Of a stretch of 64,000 nt of DNA, positions 1 through 8,958 are shown in pieces. The notes below the pieces were generated by a model. The model made no database searches, had not been told where the DNA came from, and was given only the letters and a program-made list of their open reading frames with translations. Every line of letters begins with the position of its first letter. Within the stretch, counting starts at the first letter, position 1. Made by a program: the position numbers and the translations under genes. Source of the stretch: Bacteroidales bacterium (GTDB taxonomy: Bacteria; Bacteroidota; Bacteroidia; Bacteroidales; JAGOPY01); contig JALNZD010000008.1 in the NCBI GenBank assembly GCA_023229505.1, forward strand, positions 1 to 64,000, in the 5' to 3' direction.

Positions 1-110
1 CAGAAGTAAATCGTTGAAGATTTTCATGGATTCATTATCTTTACTTCGAAGATACTGGGAACTTTCTTGATATATTCTAGCAAACCCCTGTATTTATTAA
101 CATTTTGAGG

Positions 111-1829
111 TTAAAGACAGACACTAAATAGTTCATTCCAGAGAATACTGACTTGTTCACCCTGGGTGATAGAATTAGTAGAAACAAATGCACATCTGGT
201 CCTGAACGGGGCTTTAATATTATCGAAGTTAATTTGTAAATCATTCTCACATAGGTATTTTGCAGCCTTAATATACCAGGCTGAAACATAATCAAGCACT
301 CCGGCTCCTTTAACATCTCTGAAAACCAAATTCATATCCGACTTCTGATCAACGTCCTGAAGATGTTTGCCTGAAAACGGCGGATTGCCAAAGATATAGT
401 CGAACCGTTGCTCTTTTTTCTCCCATGGAATCGGGTCGATGAGGCTTTGCCAATCCAGCCGGAGGGCATTACCCTGGACAATATTGGGTCGTTTGACCAA
501 AGGCAGGCGGATATAGTACTCGCCGAATTCTTCACTCACCCGCAGGTTCATCTGGTGGTCGGTCAGCCACATGCCTACCTGGGCAATCTGCGAAGGGAAT
601 TCTTCCAGTTCGATGCCGTAAAACCGGTCGACATTCAGCTTGAGACGCTCGGCAATGTCTGTCATCTGCTGGCCTTTCTGGAGCGTCTTGACGATTTCAA
701 GCTCAAGCAGCCGAAGCTCACGGTAGGAGATCACCAGGAAATTGCCACAACCGCATGCCGGATCGAGAAACCGGAAAAGGGAAATCTTTTCGTGAAACTG
801 CAGCAGTTTGTTGCGGCTGTCTTTCACCGTTTCAAATTCTTTCCACAGATCATCCAGGAACAGCGGCTTAATGACTTTGAGGATATTTTTTTCAGAAGTG
901 TAGTGAGCGCCAAGATTACGGCGGGCTTTGGGATCCATCACGCTTTGAAACAAGGAACCGAAGATGGCCGGCGAGATTTTTCCCCAGTTCAGCGCGCAAC
1001 ATTCCAGTAAAATATTCCGCATATTGCTGTCGAATGCTGCCGGCGGAAGCGGTTCTTCAAAAAGTTTTCCGTTTACATAAGGAAATAAGGCAAGATCATC
1101 GTCCAGGTTTTTTAACCTGTGATCTTTCGGCTGGTTCAGAATATAAAACAATTCTCCGAGCCTTGCGCCGAGATCGCTTCCGTCCTCATTTGTCCTGTTT
1201 TTAATGAAAGTATTGAAATGATCCCGCTCGAAAATACTGGTATCATCCGCAAAAAGACAAAATAACATTCGGACCAGGTAGAGTTCCAGCGGGTGTCCTT
1301 CGTAACCGACTTCTTTCAGTTTGTCGTGCAATTTGCCCATCAGCTCGGCTGCCCGGATATTCACAGGATCTTCCTCTTTAAAAACCTGTTTCTGGTAACC
1401 CGCTATAAAACCGAATTCTTTGATGTGTTTATAAAAATCTTTCAGTTCAAAATCGACCTGGTGGTCTTCCTCCAGGTCATACAACCGGAAACGGGCAAAA
1501 TCGGAAACCAGGACATATTTCGGCAGTTCATAATCTTTTAAACCCGGAAAATAATCAAGAGCCTGCCTGTAGGCTTTATCGAGGTTTTTTCCTCTCGATT
1601 TGTGTTCGACAAGAATATTTCCCTTCCAGAGCAAATCAATATAACCGGTTGATTCATCCAGTTTTCTGACCGGTTTTTCGAAAGAGGCAATTAACCTTCG
1701 CGACACGCCAAATACATTAAAGAATGCATCCCAGAAAGATTTTGCTTCAGCATCTTCACTGGCTTCATTTTCCCATTCTTTTGAAAAGGTCACTGCTCTC
1801 GATCTGATTTCATTCCATGAAAGGGCCAT
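111..1829 (-). CDS. MmeI-like type IIG restriction-modification protein, C-terminally truncated
   Basis: The 572-residue product has an N-terminal PD-(D/E)XK nuclease signature (D65, then E75-x-K77 in 'ILVEHKSRGK'), a helical linker, and an adenine methyltransferase core. SAM motif I is 'FLDPACGCGNF' at about 354-364 and catalytic motif IV is NPPF at 482-485. This order is that of MmeI-like type IIG/IIL enzymes, which cut and methylate with one chain and read their target through a C-terminal recognition domain. Here the protein stops 10 residues after 'NSITQGEQV', exactly where the methylase normally continues into the recognition domain; the family is usually about 900 residues or more. Reading on towards position 1 gives no in-frame continuation of the family. 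The gene is probably broken by insertion or deletion, or is a degenerate remnant. The start at 1829 fits the family N-terminus. Confidence 0.75.
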   Translation of the reverse strand: MALSWNEIRSRAVTFSKEWENEASEDAEAKSFWDAFFNVFGVSRRLIASFEKPVRKLDESTGYIDLLWKGNILVEHKSRGKNLDKAYRQALDYFPGLKDYELPKYVLVSDFARFRLYDLEEDHQVDFELKDFYKHIKEFGFIAGYQKQVFKEEDPVNIRAAELMGKLHDKLKEVGYEGHPLELYLVRMLFCLFADDTSIFERDHFNTFIKNRTNEDGSDLGARLGELFYILNQPKDHRLKNLDDDLALFPYVNGKLFEEPLPPAAFDSNMRNILLECCALNWGKISPAIFGSLFQSVMDPKARRNLGAHYTSEKNILKVIKPLFLDDLWKEFETVKDSRNKLLQFHEKISLFRFLDPACGCGNFLVISYRELRLLELEIVKTLQKGQQMTDIAERLKLNVDRFYGIELEEFPSQIAQVGMWLTDHQMNLRVSEEFGEYYIRLPLVKRPNIVQGNALRLDWQSLIDPIPWEKKEQRFDYIFGNPPFSGKHLQDVDQKSDMNLVFRDVKGAGVLDYVSAWYIKAAKYLCENDLQINFDNIKAPFRTRCAFVSTNSITQGEQVSILWNELFSVCL

Positions 1830-1869
1830 AGGTTGGATTATCTGGTCAAATTTATAAAAGATATGAATA

Positions 1870-1985
1870 CAGTTGACAGTTGGCAGTCAGCAGTCAGCGG
1901 TCAGCGGTCGGCAGTTGGCGGTCAGCATCATTTATCCACTAACCACTAACCGCTGACCGCTGACTGCTGACTACCGACTGACAAC
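1870..1985. repeat. Heptamer word repeat in inverted arms (GTCAGCG/GTCGGCA family)
   Basis: The gap between the divergent methylase and tpiA genes holds imperfect 7-bp words of the type GTCAGCG, GTCGGCA and GTTGGCG. They run in one orientation from about 1870 to 1926 and in the complementary orientation from about 1939 to 1985, so the two halves can fold into a long hairpin. The same word family recurs at 10690-10718, 12940-12996 and 34894-34992. Function unknown. Confidence 0.75.
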
Positions 1986-1992
1986 TTTTTCT

Positions 1993-2000
1993 TATATTTG
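1993..2000 (+). promoter_or_regulatory. Putative Bacteroidota -7 element upstream of tpiA
   Basis: TATATTTG matches the Bacteroidota -7 consensus TAnnTTTG and lies 26 nt before the tpiA ATG. No TTTG is seen 19 nt upstream, where the heptamer repeat lies instead, so only half of the promoter is supported. Confidence 0.35.
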
Positions 2001-2025
2001 CCACTTATCATTTAAAACCACCTTT

Positions 2026-2793
2026 ATGAGAACCAAGATCGTCGCCGGTAACTGGAAGATGAACAAGACCTTCGAAGAGGCGGATACACTGATTTATGAT
2101 ATCCTGGATCTGCTGGAAGAAAGGGGAAAACCTGATGAAGTGGATGTTATTATTTGTCCGCCGTTTATTTACCTTGAGCTGGCCGGGGACATTACGGAAG
2201 ATTCGCCGGTCTTTGTCGGGGCGCAGAATGTCAGCGAGTATGAATCAGGCGCTTATACGGGCGAGATTTCCGCATCCATGCTCCGTTCGATGCATATCGA
2301 TTTTGCTATTATCGGACATTCCGAAAGAAGAAAGTATTTCAGTGAGACTGATGATGAGCTTCTTGCTAAAGCCAAAACTGCCCTCAAACATGATATTGCC
2401 CCTATTTTCTGTTGCGGGGAACTGCTTGAAGAACGTGAGGCGGGTAAGCACTTCAAAATCGTAAAACAACAACTGGAACAAACCATATTCAAGCTTGATG
2501 CGGAAGATTTTGCCCGGGTGATCATTGCCTACGAACCAGTCTGGGCTATTGGCACCGGTGTCAACGCCACTTCTGAGCAGGCGCAGGAAATGCACTTCTA
2601 CATACGGGAGTTGGTCTGGCAGAAATATGGTGCAGAAGCTGCGGCAGAGATTACCATCCTTTATGGAGGAAGCTGTAATACGAAAAATGCAAAGGAACTA
2701 TTCTCCATGCCCGATGTCGATGGCGGCCTGATCGGCGGAGCTTCCCTGAAAGCAGAAGAATTTGTCCAGATCGTACTGGCGGCTGGGGAATGA
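2026..2793 (+). CDS. tpiA: Triose-phosphate isomerase
   Basis: This 255-residue cytosolic enzyme interconverts dihydroxyacetone phosphate and glyceraldehyde 3-phosphate in glycolysis and gluconeogenesis. The N-terminal 'AGNWKMN' holds the catalytic Lys, 'IIGHSERR' the catalytic His, and 'AYEPVWAIGTG' the catalytic Glu with the flexible loop; a C-terminal GGA phosphate-binding segment follows. Length is normal for the family. The ATG at 2026 gives the standard N-terminus. It heads a plus-strand run (tpiA, prmA, large secreted protein, plsY, dnaN). Confidence 0.98.
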   Translation: MRTKIVAGNWKMNKTFEEADTLIYDILDLLEERGKPDEVDVIICPPFIYLELAGDITEDSPVFVGAQNVSEYESGAYTGEISASMLRSMHIDFAIIGHSERRKYFSETDDELLAKAKTALKHDIAPIFCCGELLEEREAGKHFKIVKQQLEQTIFKLDAEDFARVIIAYEPVWAIGTGVNATSEQAQEMHFYIRELVWQKYGAEAAAEITILYGGSCNTKNAKELFSMPDVDGGLIGGASLKAEEFVQIVLAAGE

Positions 2794-2801
2794 GTCATTC
2801 T

Positions 2802-2884
2802 GAACAGTGGAACAGTGGAACAGTGAAACGGTGAAACGGTGGAACGGTGAAACGGTGGAATTTTTAATTTTCAATTTTTAATTA
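2802..2884. repeat. Octamer word repeat followed by A/T word repeat
   Basis: Between tpiA and prmA about seven copies of an 8-bp word (GGAACAGT or GAAACGGT) occupy about 2802-2860. They run straight into A/T-rich words (AATTTTTAATTTTCAATTTTTAATT) that end at the prmA start codon. The unit is different from the heptamer family at 1870-1985. No promoter consensus is visible inside it. Confidence 0.8.
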
Positions 2885-3712
2885 ATGGTTTACCTCGAAA
2901 TCTCTTTTTTCCCACTTAACACTGGAGAAGATAAATCCTTGCTGATGGCTGAACTTTTGGAAAAAGGATTCGAGAGCTTCCTGGAAGAGGAACATTCTCT
3001 CCTGGCTTATATTCCTTCGGAAATATATGAGGAAGATATGGTGAAAGATCTGGCTACCCTTCGTGATCATCCGGAAGTGAAAGTCGAGGTTCAGCTTTTG
3101 GAGGATAAGAATTGGAACCAGGAATGGGAATCAAACTACCATCCGGTTATCATAGCCGGGAAATGCCACGTCCGGGCGCCTTTTCATCCTCCTCTTACAA
3201 ATATCGCCTATGAAATAATCATTGAACCTAAAATGGCATTCGGAACTGCCCATCACGAAACTACCCGGCTAATGGCAACCTGGCTGCTGGAACTGGATGT
3301 TGAAGGAAAAGAAGTCCTTGATATGGGTTGTGGCACAGGAATCCTGGCCATACTGGCCAATAAAATGGGAGCCCGGTACGTTATCGGCATAGATAATGAC
3401 GAATGCGCATGGCGCAATGGCCTGGATAATTTCAGGATCAATGAAGTAACAGAAGGGAATGTGTACCAGGGAGATGCAGCTTTGATCGGGATGGACCGCT
3501 TTGACCTCATCCTGGCGAACATCAACCGGAATGTGCTCTTACAAGACATGAAAGCATACTGTGAAGGCCTGGTTGAAAATGGTATGTTGCTGTTAAGCGG
3601 ATTTTATCAGAAAGACATGGAAACTATTGCCGTATCTGCTTCCGGATCAGGATTGCATTTAACTGGGGCACGAAACCTTAATGATTGGGCTGTAATGCTT
3701 TTTCATAAATAA
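2885..3712 (+). CDS. prmA: Ribosomal protein L11 methyltransferase
   Basis: The 275-residue protein has an N-terminal substrate-recognition domain (about 1-110) and a class I SAM-dependent methyltransferase domain. SAM motif I is 'VLDMGCGTGILAI' and the motif near the active site is 'LILANINRNVL'. PrmA trimethylates ribosomal protein L11. The 'MAFGTAHHETT' segment before motif I is typical of PrmA. The ATG at 2885 lies directly against an A/T word repeat, with no Shine-Dalgarno sequence, as is common in this phylum. Confidence 0.93.
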   Translation: MVYLEISFFPLNTGEDKSLLMAELLEKGFESFLEEEHSLLAYIPSEIYEEDMVKDLATLRDHPEVKVEVQLLEDKNWNQEWESNYHPVIIAGKCHVRAPFHPPLTNIAYEIIIEPKMAFGTAHHETTRLMATWLLELDVEGKEVLDMGCGTGILAILANKMGARYVIGIDNDECAWRNGLDNFRINEVTEGNVYQGDAALIGMDRFDLILANINRNVLLQDMKAYCEGLVENGMLLLSGFYQKDMETIAVSASGSGLHLTGARNLNDWAVMLFHK

Positions 3713-3717
3713 AACGG

Positions 3718-6700
3718 ATGAACATGCCTTCGGGAAAAATCGTTTTACTTATACTCGCCATCTTTTCTTCCCTGACATTAAGGTCACAGTTGGTGAAGTC
3801 CTTTACCGAAGATCCGGTACAATTTTCCGGAGAAGTTCAATTGCTCTTTTCCAATATTTCCAACCCCACAACCGGTATGAAAGTGAGGGAATTGCTGAAT
3901 CCTTTCCTTGAAACATGGCTCCTGAATTTATATAATGATACGGAAAGGGCATTGATTATGAGCAATGCAAATACATTGCTTCAAAGGAAATTGTCCAACT
4001 ACCCGGATATTTATAACTATTTTTCTGTAATCCATAACTTAAAGAAAAAGGGAAACAGGGAAGCGGTCCTGATTTGGTCGGAGGATCTTAAAAACCGCAT
4101 CCCCGGGCTGAACCAAAGACAAATACAGGCCTTTCTGGAGCAATATGAATTAATGTTCCATGAAGGAATCCTGTTTCAGTCATCATCATTTTCCTGGTTT
4201 ATTTCCGATACCAGCTTAAACCTGGAATATGACACCGCAATCAGGGTAATCTATAAAAAAGCAAACCTCACCTGCGCTTCAAAGAAAGATACTTCTATAA
4301 TCCTTAAAACTGTGGGTGTTTTTTATCCTCAAACCCAGCAATGGGAAGCACAAAAGGGAAGAGTCACCTGGGAAAGGGTAGGCCTTGATCCCGATTCAGT
4401 GTACGCTGACCTGTCTTATTACCGGATTGATCTGAAATTCTCAGAGTACTATGCAGATACTGTCAAACTAGTCAATAAAAAATATTTCAAAGAACCTCTT
4501 TTCGGCGAATTGATCGAAAAAGTGCTTTCAAGTCCTCCCGGACCTGGTTCTTCCTATCCGCAGTTCAATTCATACCTTAAGAACTATGAGATCCGGAATT
4601 TATACAAGGATATTGATTACCAGGGAGGTTTCAGTGTTGAAGGTGCGCGGGTTATCGGTTCAGGAGAAATTGACAAAAATGCTTCCCTCTTTATTTTAAA
4701 GGATGGAAAAATCCAGGCACACATCAGATCCAACGCTTTTCGCATTCAGGGCGACCAGATCACGGCAAATCCTGCATCGCTGAGTATTCTGACGGATGGC
4801 GATTCTATTTATCACCCCGGATTGCAACTCAAATACTTCAATGATAAACGCCAGCTTGTGATGTTCCGCCCTGAATCTGGGATATCTCAAAGCCCGTTTT
4901 TTAACGGCTTTCATGAAATAGATATGGATTGCGGTGCCATGTACTGGAACCTCGATAGCAACTTTGTCGATTTTGAATCGGTTCCGAGCGTCAACCGGTT
5001 AAGTGTTAATGAATTTATCTCAAATAACTTCTTTTCAAAATTTGATTTTTATAAGATCCAGGGGATAGATGATAAAAACCCGCTTTATATCATCAGGGAT
5101 TTCTCCAGGAGTTTTAGCACCAATGAATTGACCCCTGCCACATTAGCCCAGTTTATGAATAAATCCCCCGACCAGGTGAAGGCCATGATGCTCAAGCTCA
5201 GCATCCAGGGATTCCTTTATTATGACCTGGTCAACGACAGGGCAACAATCCAGGACAGGCTGAACCAGTATATTGAAGCCAGTGCAGGCCAGAAAGATTA
5301 TGATGTTATCAGGATAAATTCGGAAACCATCAATATCAGCAACGCCTCATTGAACCTTGAGAATTATGATTTGATTATTCGCGGGGTGAAAGAAGTTTTC
5401 CTCAGCGATTCCCAGCAGGTTTATATTTACCCTGAAAAAAATGAGATCATCATCAAAAAAGGATTGGATTTTGTCTTTTCCGGGCTGGTCAAAGCCGGGC
5501 TTTTTGATTTCTATGCCCATAACTGCTCCTTTGAATACGACTCTTTCCGGCTGAATCTTCCCTTGATTGATTCACTCAGCTTCCAGGTAAAATCATTCCA
5601 GAAGGACGATAAGGGCAATCAACCACTGAAAAGAGTTGGCAGCGTGATCGAAAACCTCAGCGGGCAGCTCATGATCGATCATCCATCGAATAAATCAAGT
5701 TTGCAATCATTTCCTGAATTCCCGGTATTCATCAGCAAGCAGGAATCTTTCGTTTATTATGATCATGACACCCTTTATAACCGCAACCGGTTCGCCTATC
5801 ATATTTATCCATTCGTACTTGATAGCCTTGACAATTTCTCAACAGATAACCTGCAATTCGACGGTTACCTGGTTTCTTCAGGAATCTTCCCGGATATAAA
5901 GCAACCTTTAAAAGTCCAGCCCGACTATTCCCTTGGTTTTATCAACCAGTCGCCTGATGAAGGATATGATGCATATCTTGACAAAGGAAAGTACTTTGAA
6001 GAAGTAAACCTGAGCAACCGGGGGCTCAGAGGGAAAGGGCAATTGAAATATTTAACCTCTAACACCATTTCTGACAACTTCCTTTTTTACCCTGATTCCA
6101 TGATCACAGTCCTGGCAAAACATTTTACAATCGATGCGCAAATCGCCAAAGTCGAATACCCGGAAGTCACGGCCGACAGTATTTACCAGGTTTGGTATCC
6201 TTACATTGACACCATGCATTTGCAGACACTCAGCTTTCCTTTTAAAATGTACAATGAAAAAGCCTTGCTGACCGGCGACCTCTATTATTCCTCCAAAGGG
6301 TTATCAGGCAGAGGTAAGATCGGTTTCGAAAGTGTTGAACTCGCTTCTGAAAAATACAAATTCGGCCACCATACGATAGATGCCGATACCCTCGACTTCA
6401 GGCTGTTCACCAAAGGGACGGATGACCTGGCCGTTTCTGCTGAGAAATACCGAACCCATGTTGATTTTGATACCCGCGTTGTTGAGTTTAAAACCAATGA
6501 AAAAGGCTCCACTGTTTCATTTCCTTACAACAACTTTGTCTGTTTCATGGATAACATTGACTGGTATATGGACCAGCATAAAATGAAGCTTTATAATGAT
6601 CTTGGGGGAAAATACGCAGGTATCGACCAGATGACCCGTGAAGAATTACTGAAACTGGACCTTTCCGGATCGGGATTAATGGCGACAAATCTTCAGGCGG

Positions 6701-8196
6701 ATTCTTTATCATTCTTCTCGGTGACTGCCCAATATGACCTGAATAAATATATCATCGATGCGGAAGATGTCAAACTGATCAGGGTAGCCGATGCATCAGT
6801 TTTTCCAGACAGCGGCTTTGTTAAAATCCTGCAGGGAGGAAAGATCCAAAAGCTGATAAATGCAGGAATCATCACTGATACCGCTACCCGCTTCCATACG
6901 ATTGAAAGGGCAGAGGTAGATATATTGTCACGGAAGAATTACCAGGCAAAGGGATATTATCAATATCTTGGAACTGACAAAGTCTTACAACAGTTTCCGT
7001 TGAGCACAATTGCCGTTGATTCTTCCGGGAGAACCTATGCCCGGGGAGATATCGCCGAAGATGTCAAATTCTCACTTAATCCTCACTTTGGATTTAAAGG
7101 CAAAGTGGATTTGGTTTCCTCCAGGAAGGAACTTTTTTTTGAAGGAGGCTTCCAGACGCGGGACGATTGTTTTAAGCCCGGTGAAAAGTACTGGGTGTAT
7201 TTCAAATCCTGGATCGATCCAGCGGATGTGAGGATTCCGGTGCAACAACCTTTGGTTGATATTGATGGAAAACCACTGGACCTGGCAATACAGATTTCCG
7301 ATTATGAAGAGGAAATTTATACTTCCTGGTTCAAGCCACGGGTACTTTCATGGGATACTGCTCTTGTATCGGCTTCCGGAGAAGTTTATTATGATGATGC
7401 AACCAATGGCTACCGGGTTTCTCCGCCTTCAGAAGTAACCGGGTTGAAAAATCAGGCAGGACTTTTTTTTAATACCAGGAATTGTATAATCGAAGCATCA
7501 GGCCCCTTGAGCCTGGGACTGTTTTTTAATTATGTTGATCTGAAAAGTTTTGGCGATATCAAATACCTGGTCATCCCTGATTCCAGTAACTTTAACCTGA
7601 CACTTACATTTGATTTCCTCTTTTATGAATCCGCTTTGAATGCCATGGCAGATAGCCTGATCTTATCAGATTTAAAAGGGCTTGATGTCACCCGGCAGGA
7701 GTACCAGGATTTCCTCCAATACGCGATGGGTGTGCAAGAATCGAAAGATCTTAATGCTGATATCAGCATATACGGAAATATCAGGAGGCTGCCGGAAAAG
7801 CTTGTCCATACCTTTGTCCTGACCGATGTGAACCTCTATTGGAATTCATTTACTAAATCATATATTTCAAGGGGCCCGATTGGGATCATGAGTATTGGGA
7901 AAAATGCCGTAAACCGTTATGTCAGAGGCAACCTTGAACTGATCCGCCGCCGGAGCGGTGATGTGATCAGCCTTTATTTGGAAGTCAATCCTTTGCAATA
8001 TTATTTCTTTGATTACCGGAACGGGGTCATGCAGACTATTTCCTCCGATATGATTTACAATAACAGATTAGAGGATTTAAAACCGGAAAAAAGGATGACG
8101 AGCAAGCCCGGTCTGGAGGAAACTTACGAATTTGTAATTTCTAGCCGCAGGAAACTAATCGATTTCCTCCGGAGGATGGAACCATTCATGAATTAA
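3718..8196 (+). CDS. Very large secreted protein of unknown function
   Basis: The 1492-residue product starts 5 bp after prmA and ends 10 bp before plsY, so it is probably co-transcribed. Residues 1-23 look like a Sec signal peptide (hydrophobic 'IVLLILAIFSSLTL', then RSQ). The mature part has no further clear membrane span. It is rich in alternating polar and hydrophobic segments and in Tyr, Asp and Phe, suggesting an extended beta-rich fold in the periplasm or at the cell surface. An alpha-rich stretch lies at about 45-145, and a short winged-helix-like stretch ('TPATLAQFMNKSPDQVK') near 470. No T9SS sorting domain, lipobox or catalytic motif is visible. I do not recognise the family; a TamB- or LptD-like envelope role is only a guess. 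The reading frame is intact. Confidence 0.85.
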   Translation: MNMPSGKIVLLILAIFSSLTLRSQLVKSFTEDPVQFSGEVQLLFSNISNPTTGMKVRELLNPFLETWLLNLYNDTERALIMSNANTLLQRKLSNYPDIYNYFSVIHNLKKKGNREAVLIWSEDLKNRIPGLNQRQIQAFLEQYELMFHEGILFQSSSFSWFISDTSLNLEYDTAIRVIYKKANLTCASKKDTSIILKTVGVFYPQTQQWEAQKGRVTWERVGLDPDSVYADLSYYRIDLKFSEYYADTVKLVNKKYFKEPLFGELIEKVLSSPPGPGSSYPQFNSYLKNYEIRNLYKDIDYQGGFSVEGARVIGSGEIDKNASLFILKDGKIQAHIRSNAFRIQGDQITANPASLSILTDGDSIYHPGLQLKYFNDKRQLVMFRPESGISQSPFFNGFHEIDMDCGAMYWNLDSNFVDFESVPSVNRLSVNEFISNNFFSKFDFYKIQGIDDKNPLYIIRDFSRSFSTNELTPATLAQFMNKSPDQVKAMMLKLSIQGFLYYDLVNDRATIQDRLNQYIEASAGQKDYDVIRINSETINISNASLNLENYDLIIRGVKEVFLSDSQQVYIYPEKNEIIIKKGLDFVFSGLVKAGLFDFYAHNCSFEYDSFRLNLPLIDSLSFQVKSFQKDDKGNQPLKRVGSVIENLSGQLMIDHPSNKSSLQSFPEFPVFISKQESFVYYDHDTLYNRNRFAYHIYPFVLDSLDNFSTDNLQFDGYLVSSGIFPDIKQPLKVQPDYSLGFINQSPDEGYDAYLDKGKYFEEVNLSNRGLRGKGQLKYLTSNTISDNFLFYPDSMITVLAKHFTIDAQIAKVEYPEVTADSIYQVWYPYIDTMHLQTLSFPFKMYNEKALLTGDLYYSSKGLSGRGKIGFESVELASEKYKFGHHTIDADTLDFRLFTKGTDDLAVSAEKYRTHVDFDTRVVEFKTNEKGSTVSFPYNNFVCFMDNIDWYMDQHKMKLYNDLGGKYAGIDQMTREELLKLDLSGSGLMATNLQADSLSFFSVTAQYDLNKYIIDAEDVKLIRVADASVFPDSGFVKILQGGKIQKLINAGIITDTATRFHTIERAEVDILSRKNYQAKGYYQYLGTDKVLQQFPLSTIAVDSSGRTYARGDIAEDVKFSLNPHFGFKGKVDLVSSRKELFFEGGFQTRDDCFKPGEKYWVYFKSWIDPADVRIPVQQPLVDIDGKPLDLAIQISDYEEEIYTSWFKPRVLSWDTALVSASGEVYYDDATNGYRVSPPSEVTGLKNQAGLFFNTRNCIIEASGPLSLGLFFNYVDLKSFGDIKYLVIPDSSNFNLTLTFDFLFYESALNAMADSLILSDLKGLDVTRQEYQDFLQYAMGVQESKDLNADISIYGNIRRLPEKLVHTFVLTDVNLYWNSFTKSYISRGPIGIMSIGKNAVNRYVRGNLELIRRRSGDVISLYLEVNPLQYYFFDYRNGVMQTISSDMIYNNRLEDLKPEKRMTSKPGLEETYEFVISSRRKLIDFLRRMEPFMN

Positions 8197-8206
8197 AACC
8201 GGCAGG

Positions 8207-8857
8207 ATGATAATTCAGTTTATTCTATTAATAATGGTTGCCTACTTAATCGGGTCTATACCAACTTCGGTATGGGTGGGCAAGATTTTTTTCAAGTTGG
8301 ATGTCCGTGATTACGGCAGCGGAAATGCCGGAGCAACCAATACCATACGGGTGCTCGGTTGGAAAGTAGGTTTGCCTGTATTTATTTTTGATGTTTTTAA
8401 AGGCTGGATTGCCGTTATGCTGGCCGGTTTTTTTATTTCTGACGAGGTCGGAAATGATCAATTGGTATATCTGAAAATTGCTTTGGCCACGGCAGTCGTC
8501 CTGGGCCATGTTTTTCCTTTATTGGCCGGCTTCCGGGGCGGAAAGGGTGTGGCGACATTACTGGGCGTCGGCATTGCTTTATACCCGGTAACAGTGTGGA
8601 TCGTCCTGGCTATATTCATCGTAGTATTGCTGACCACAGGTTATGTCTCACTGGGTTCTATCACCGGATCAATAGTATTCCCATTTCTTGAGATATTTCT
8701 TTTCAAACAGGAAAATGCGTGGTTGATCGGTTTATCAGTTCTGATTGCCATTTTCATTCCTCTGACCCACCGGAAAAATATCAAGCGATTACTAAAAGGA
8801 GAAGAATCGAAATTCAGGCCTGATCGTCATGGTAATAAGCCCGATCAGCCGGTGTGA
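8207..8857 (+). CDS. plsY: Acyl-phosphate:glycerol-3-phosphate acyltransferase
   Basis: The 216-residue inner-membrane enzyme transfers the acyl group of acyl-phosphate to glycerol 3-phosphate, the first step of phospholipid synthesis. PlsY motifs are visible: 'DYGSGNAGATN' (about 36-46) and 'GHVFPLLAGFRGGKGVAT' (about 102-119), with several hydrophobic spans. It follows the large secreted protein by 10 bp. Length and start are normal. Confidence 0.96.
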   Translation: MIIQFILLIMVAYLIGSIPTSVWVGKIFFKLDVRDYGSGNAGATNTIRVLGWKVGLPVFIFDVFKGWIAVMLAGFFISDEVGNDQLVYLKIALATAVVLGHVFPLLAGFRGGKGVATLLGVGIALYPVTVWIVLAIFIVVLLTTGYVSLGSITGSIVFPFLEIFLFKQENAWLIGLSVLIAIFIPLTHRKNIKRLLKGEESKFRPDRHGNKPDQPV

Positions 8858-8958
8858 AAAAAATGTTAAGAAAGAAAATTATCCTTGCTGACCCTTAGTT
8901 AATTTTTACCTATTTTTACAATATTAACCCAGATGTTAAATCCTAATCAAACTGCTAT

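Noticed and set aside
1..27. Minus-strand ATG at 27 reading MKIFNDLLL
   Set aside because: Only nine codons lie in the window, so nothing can be said about it as a gene.
408..1010. 200-codon plus-strand frame opposite the methylase gene
   Set aside because: It is antisense to a gene with clear family motifs and has no recognisable domain of its own.
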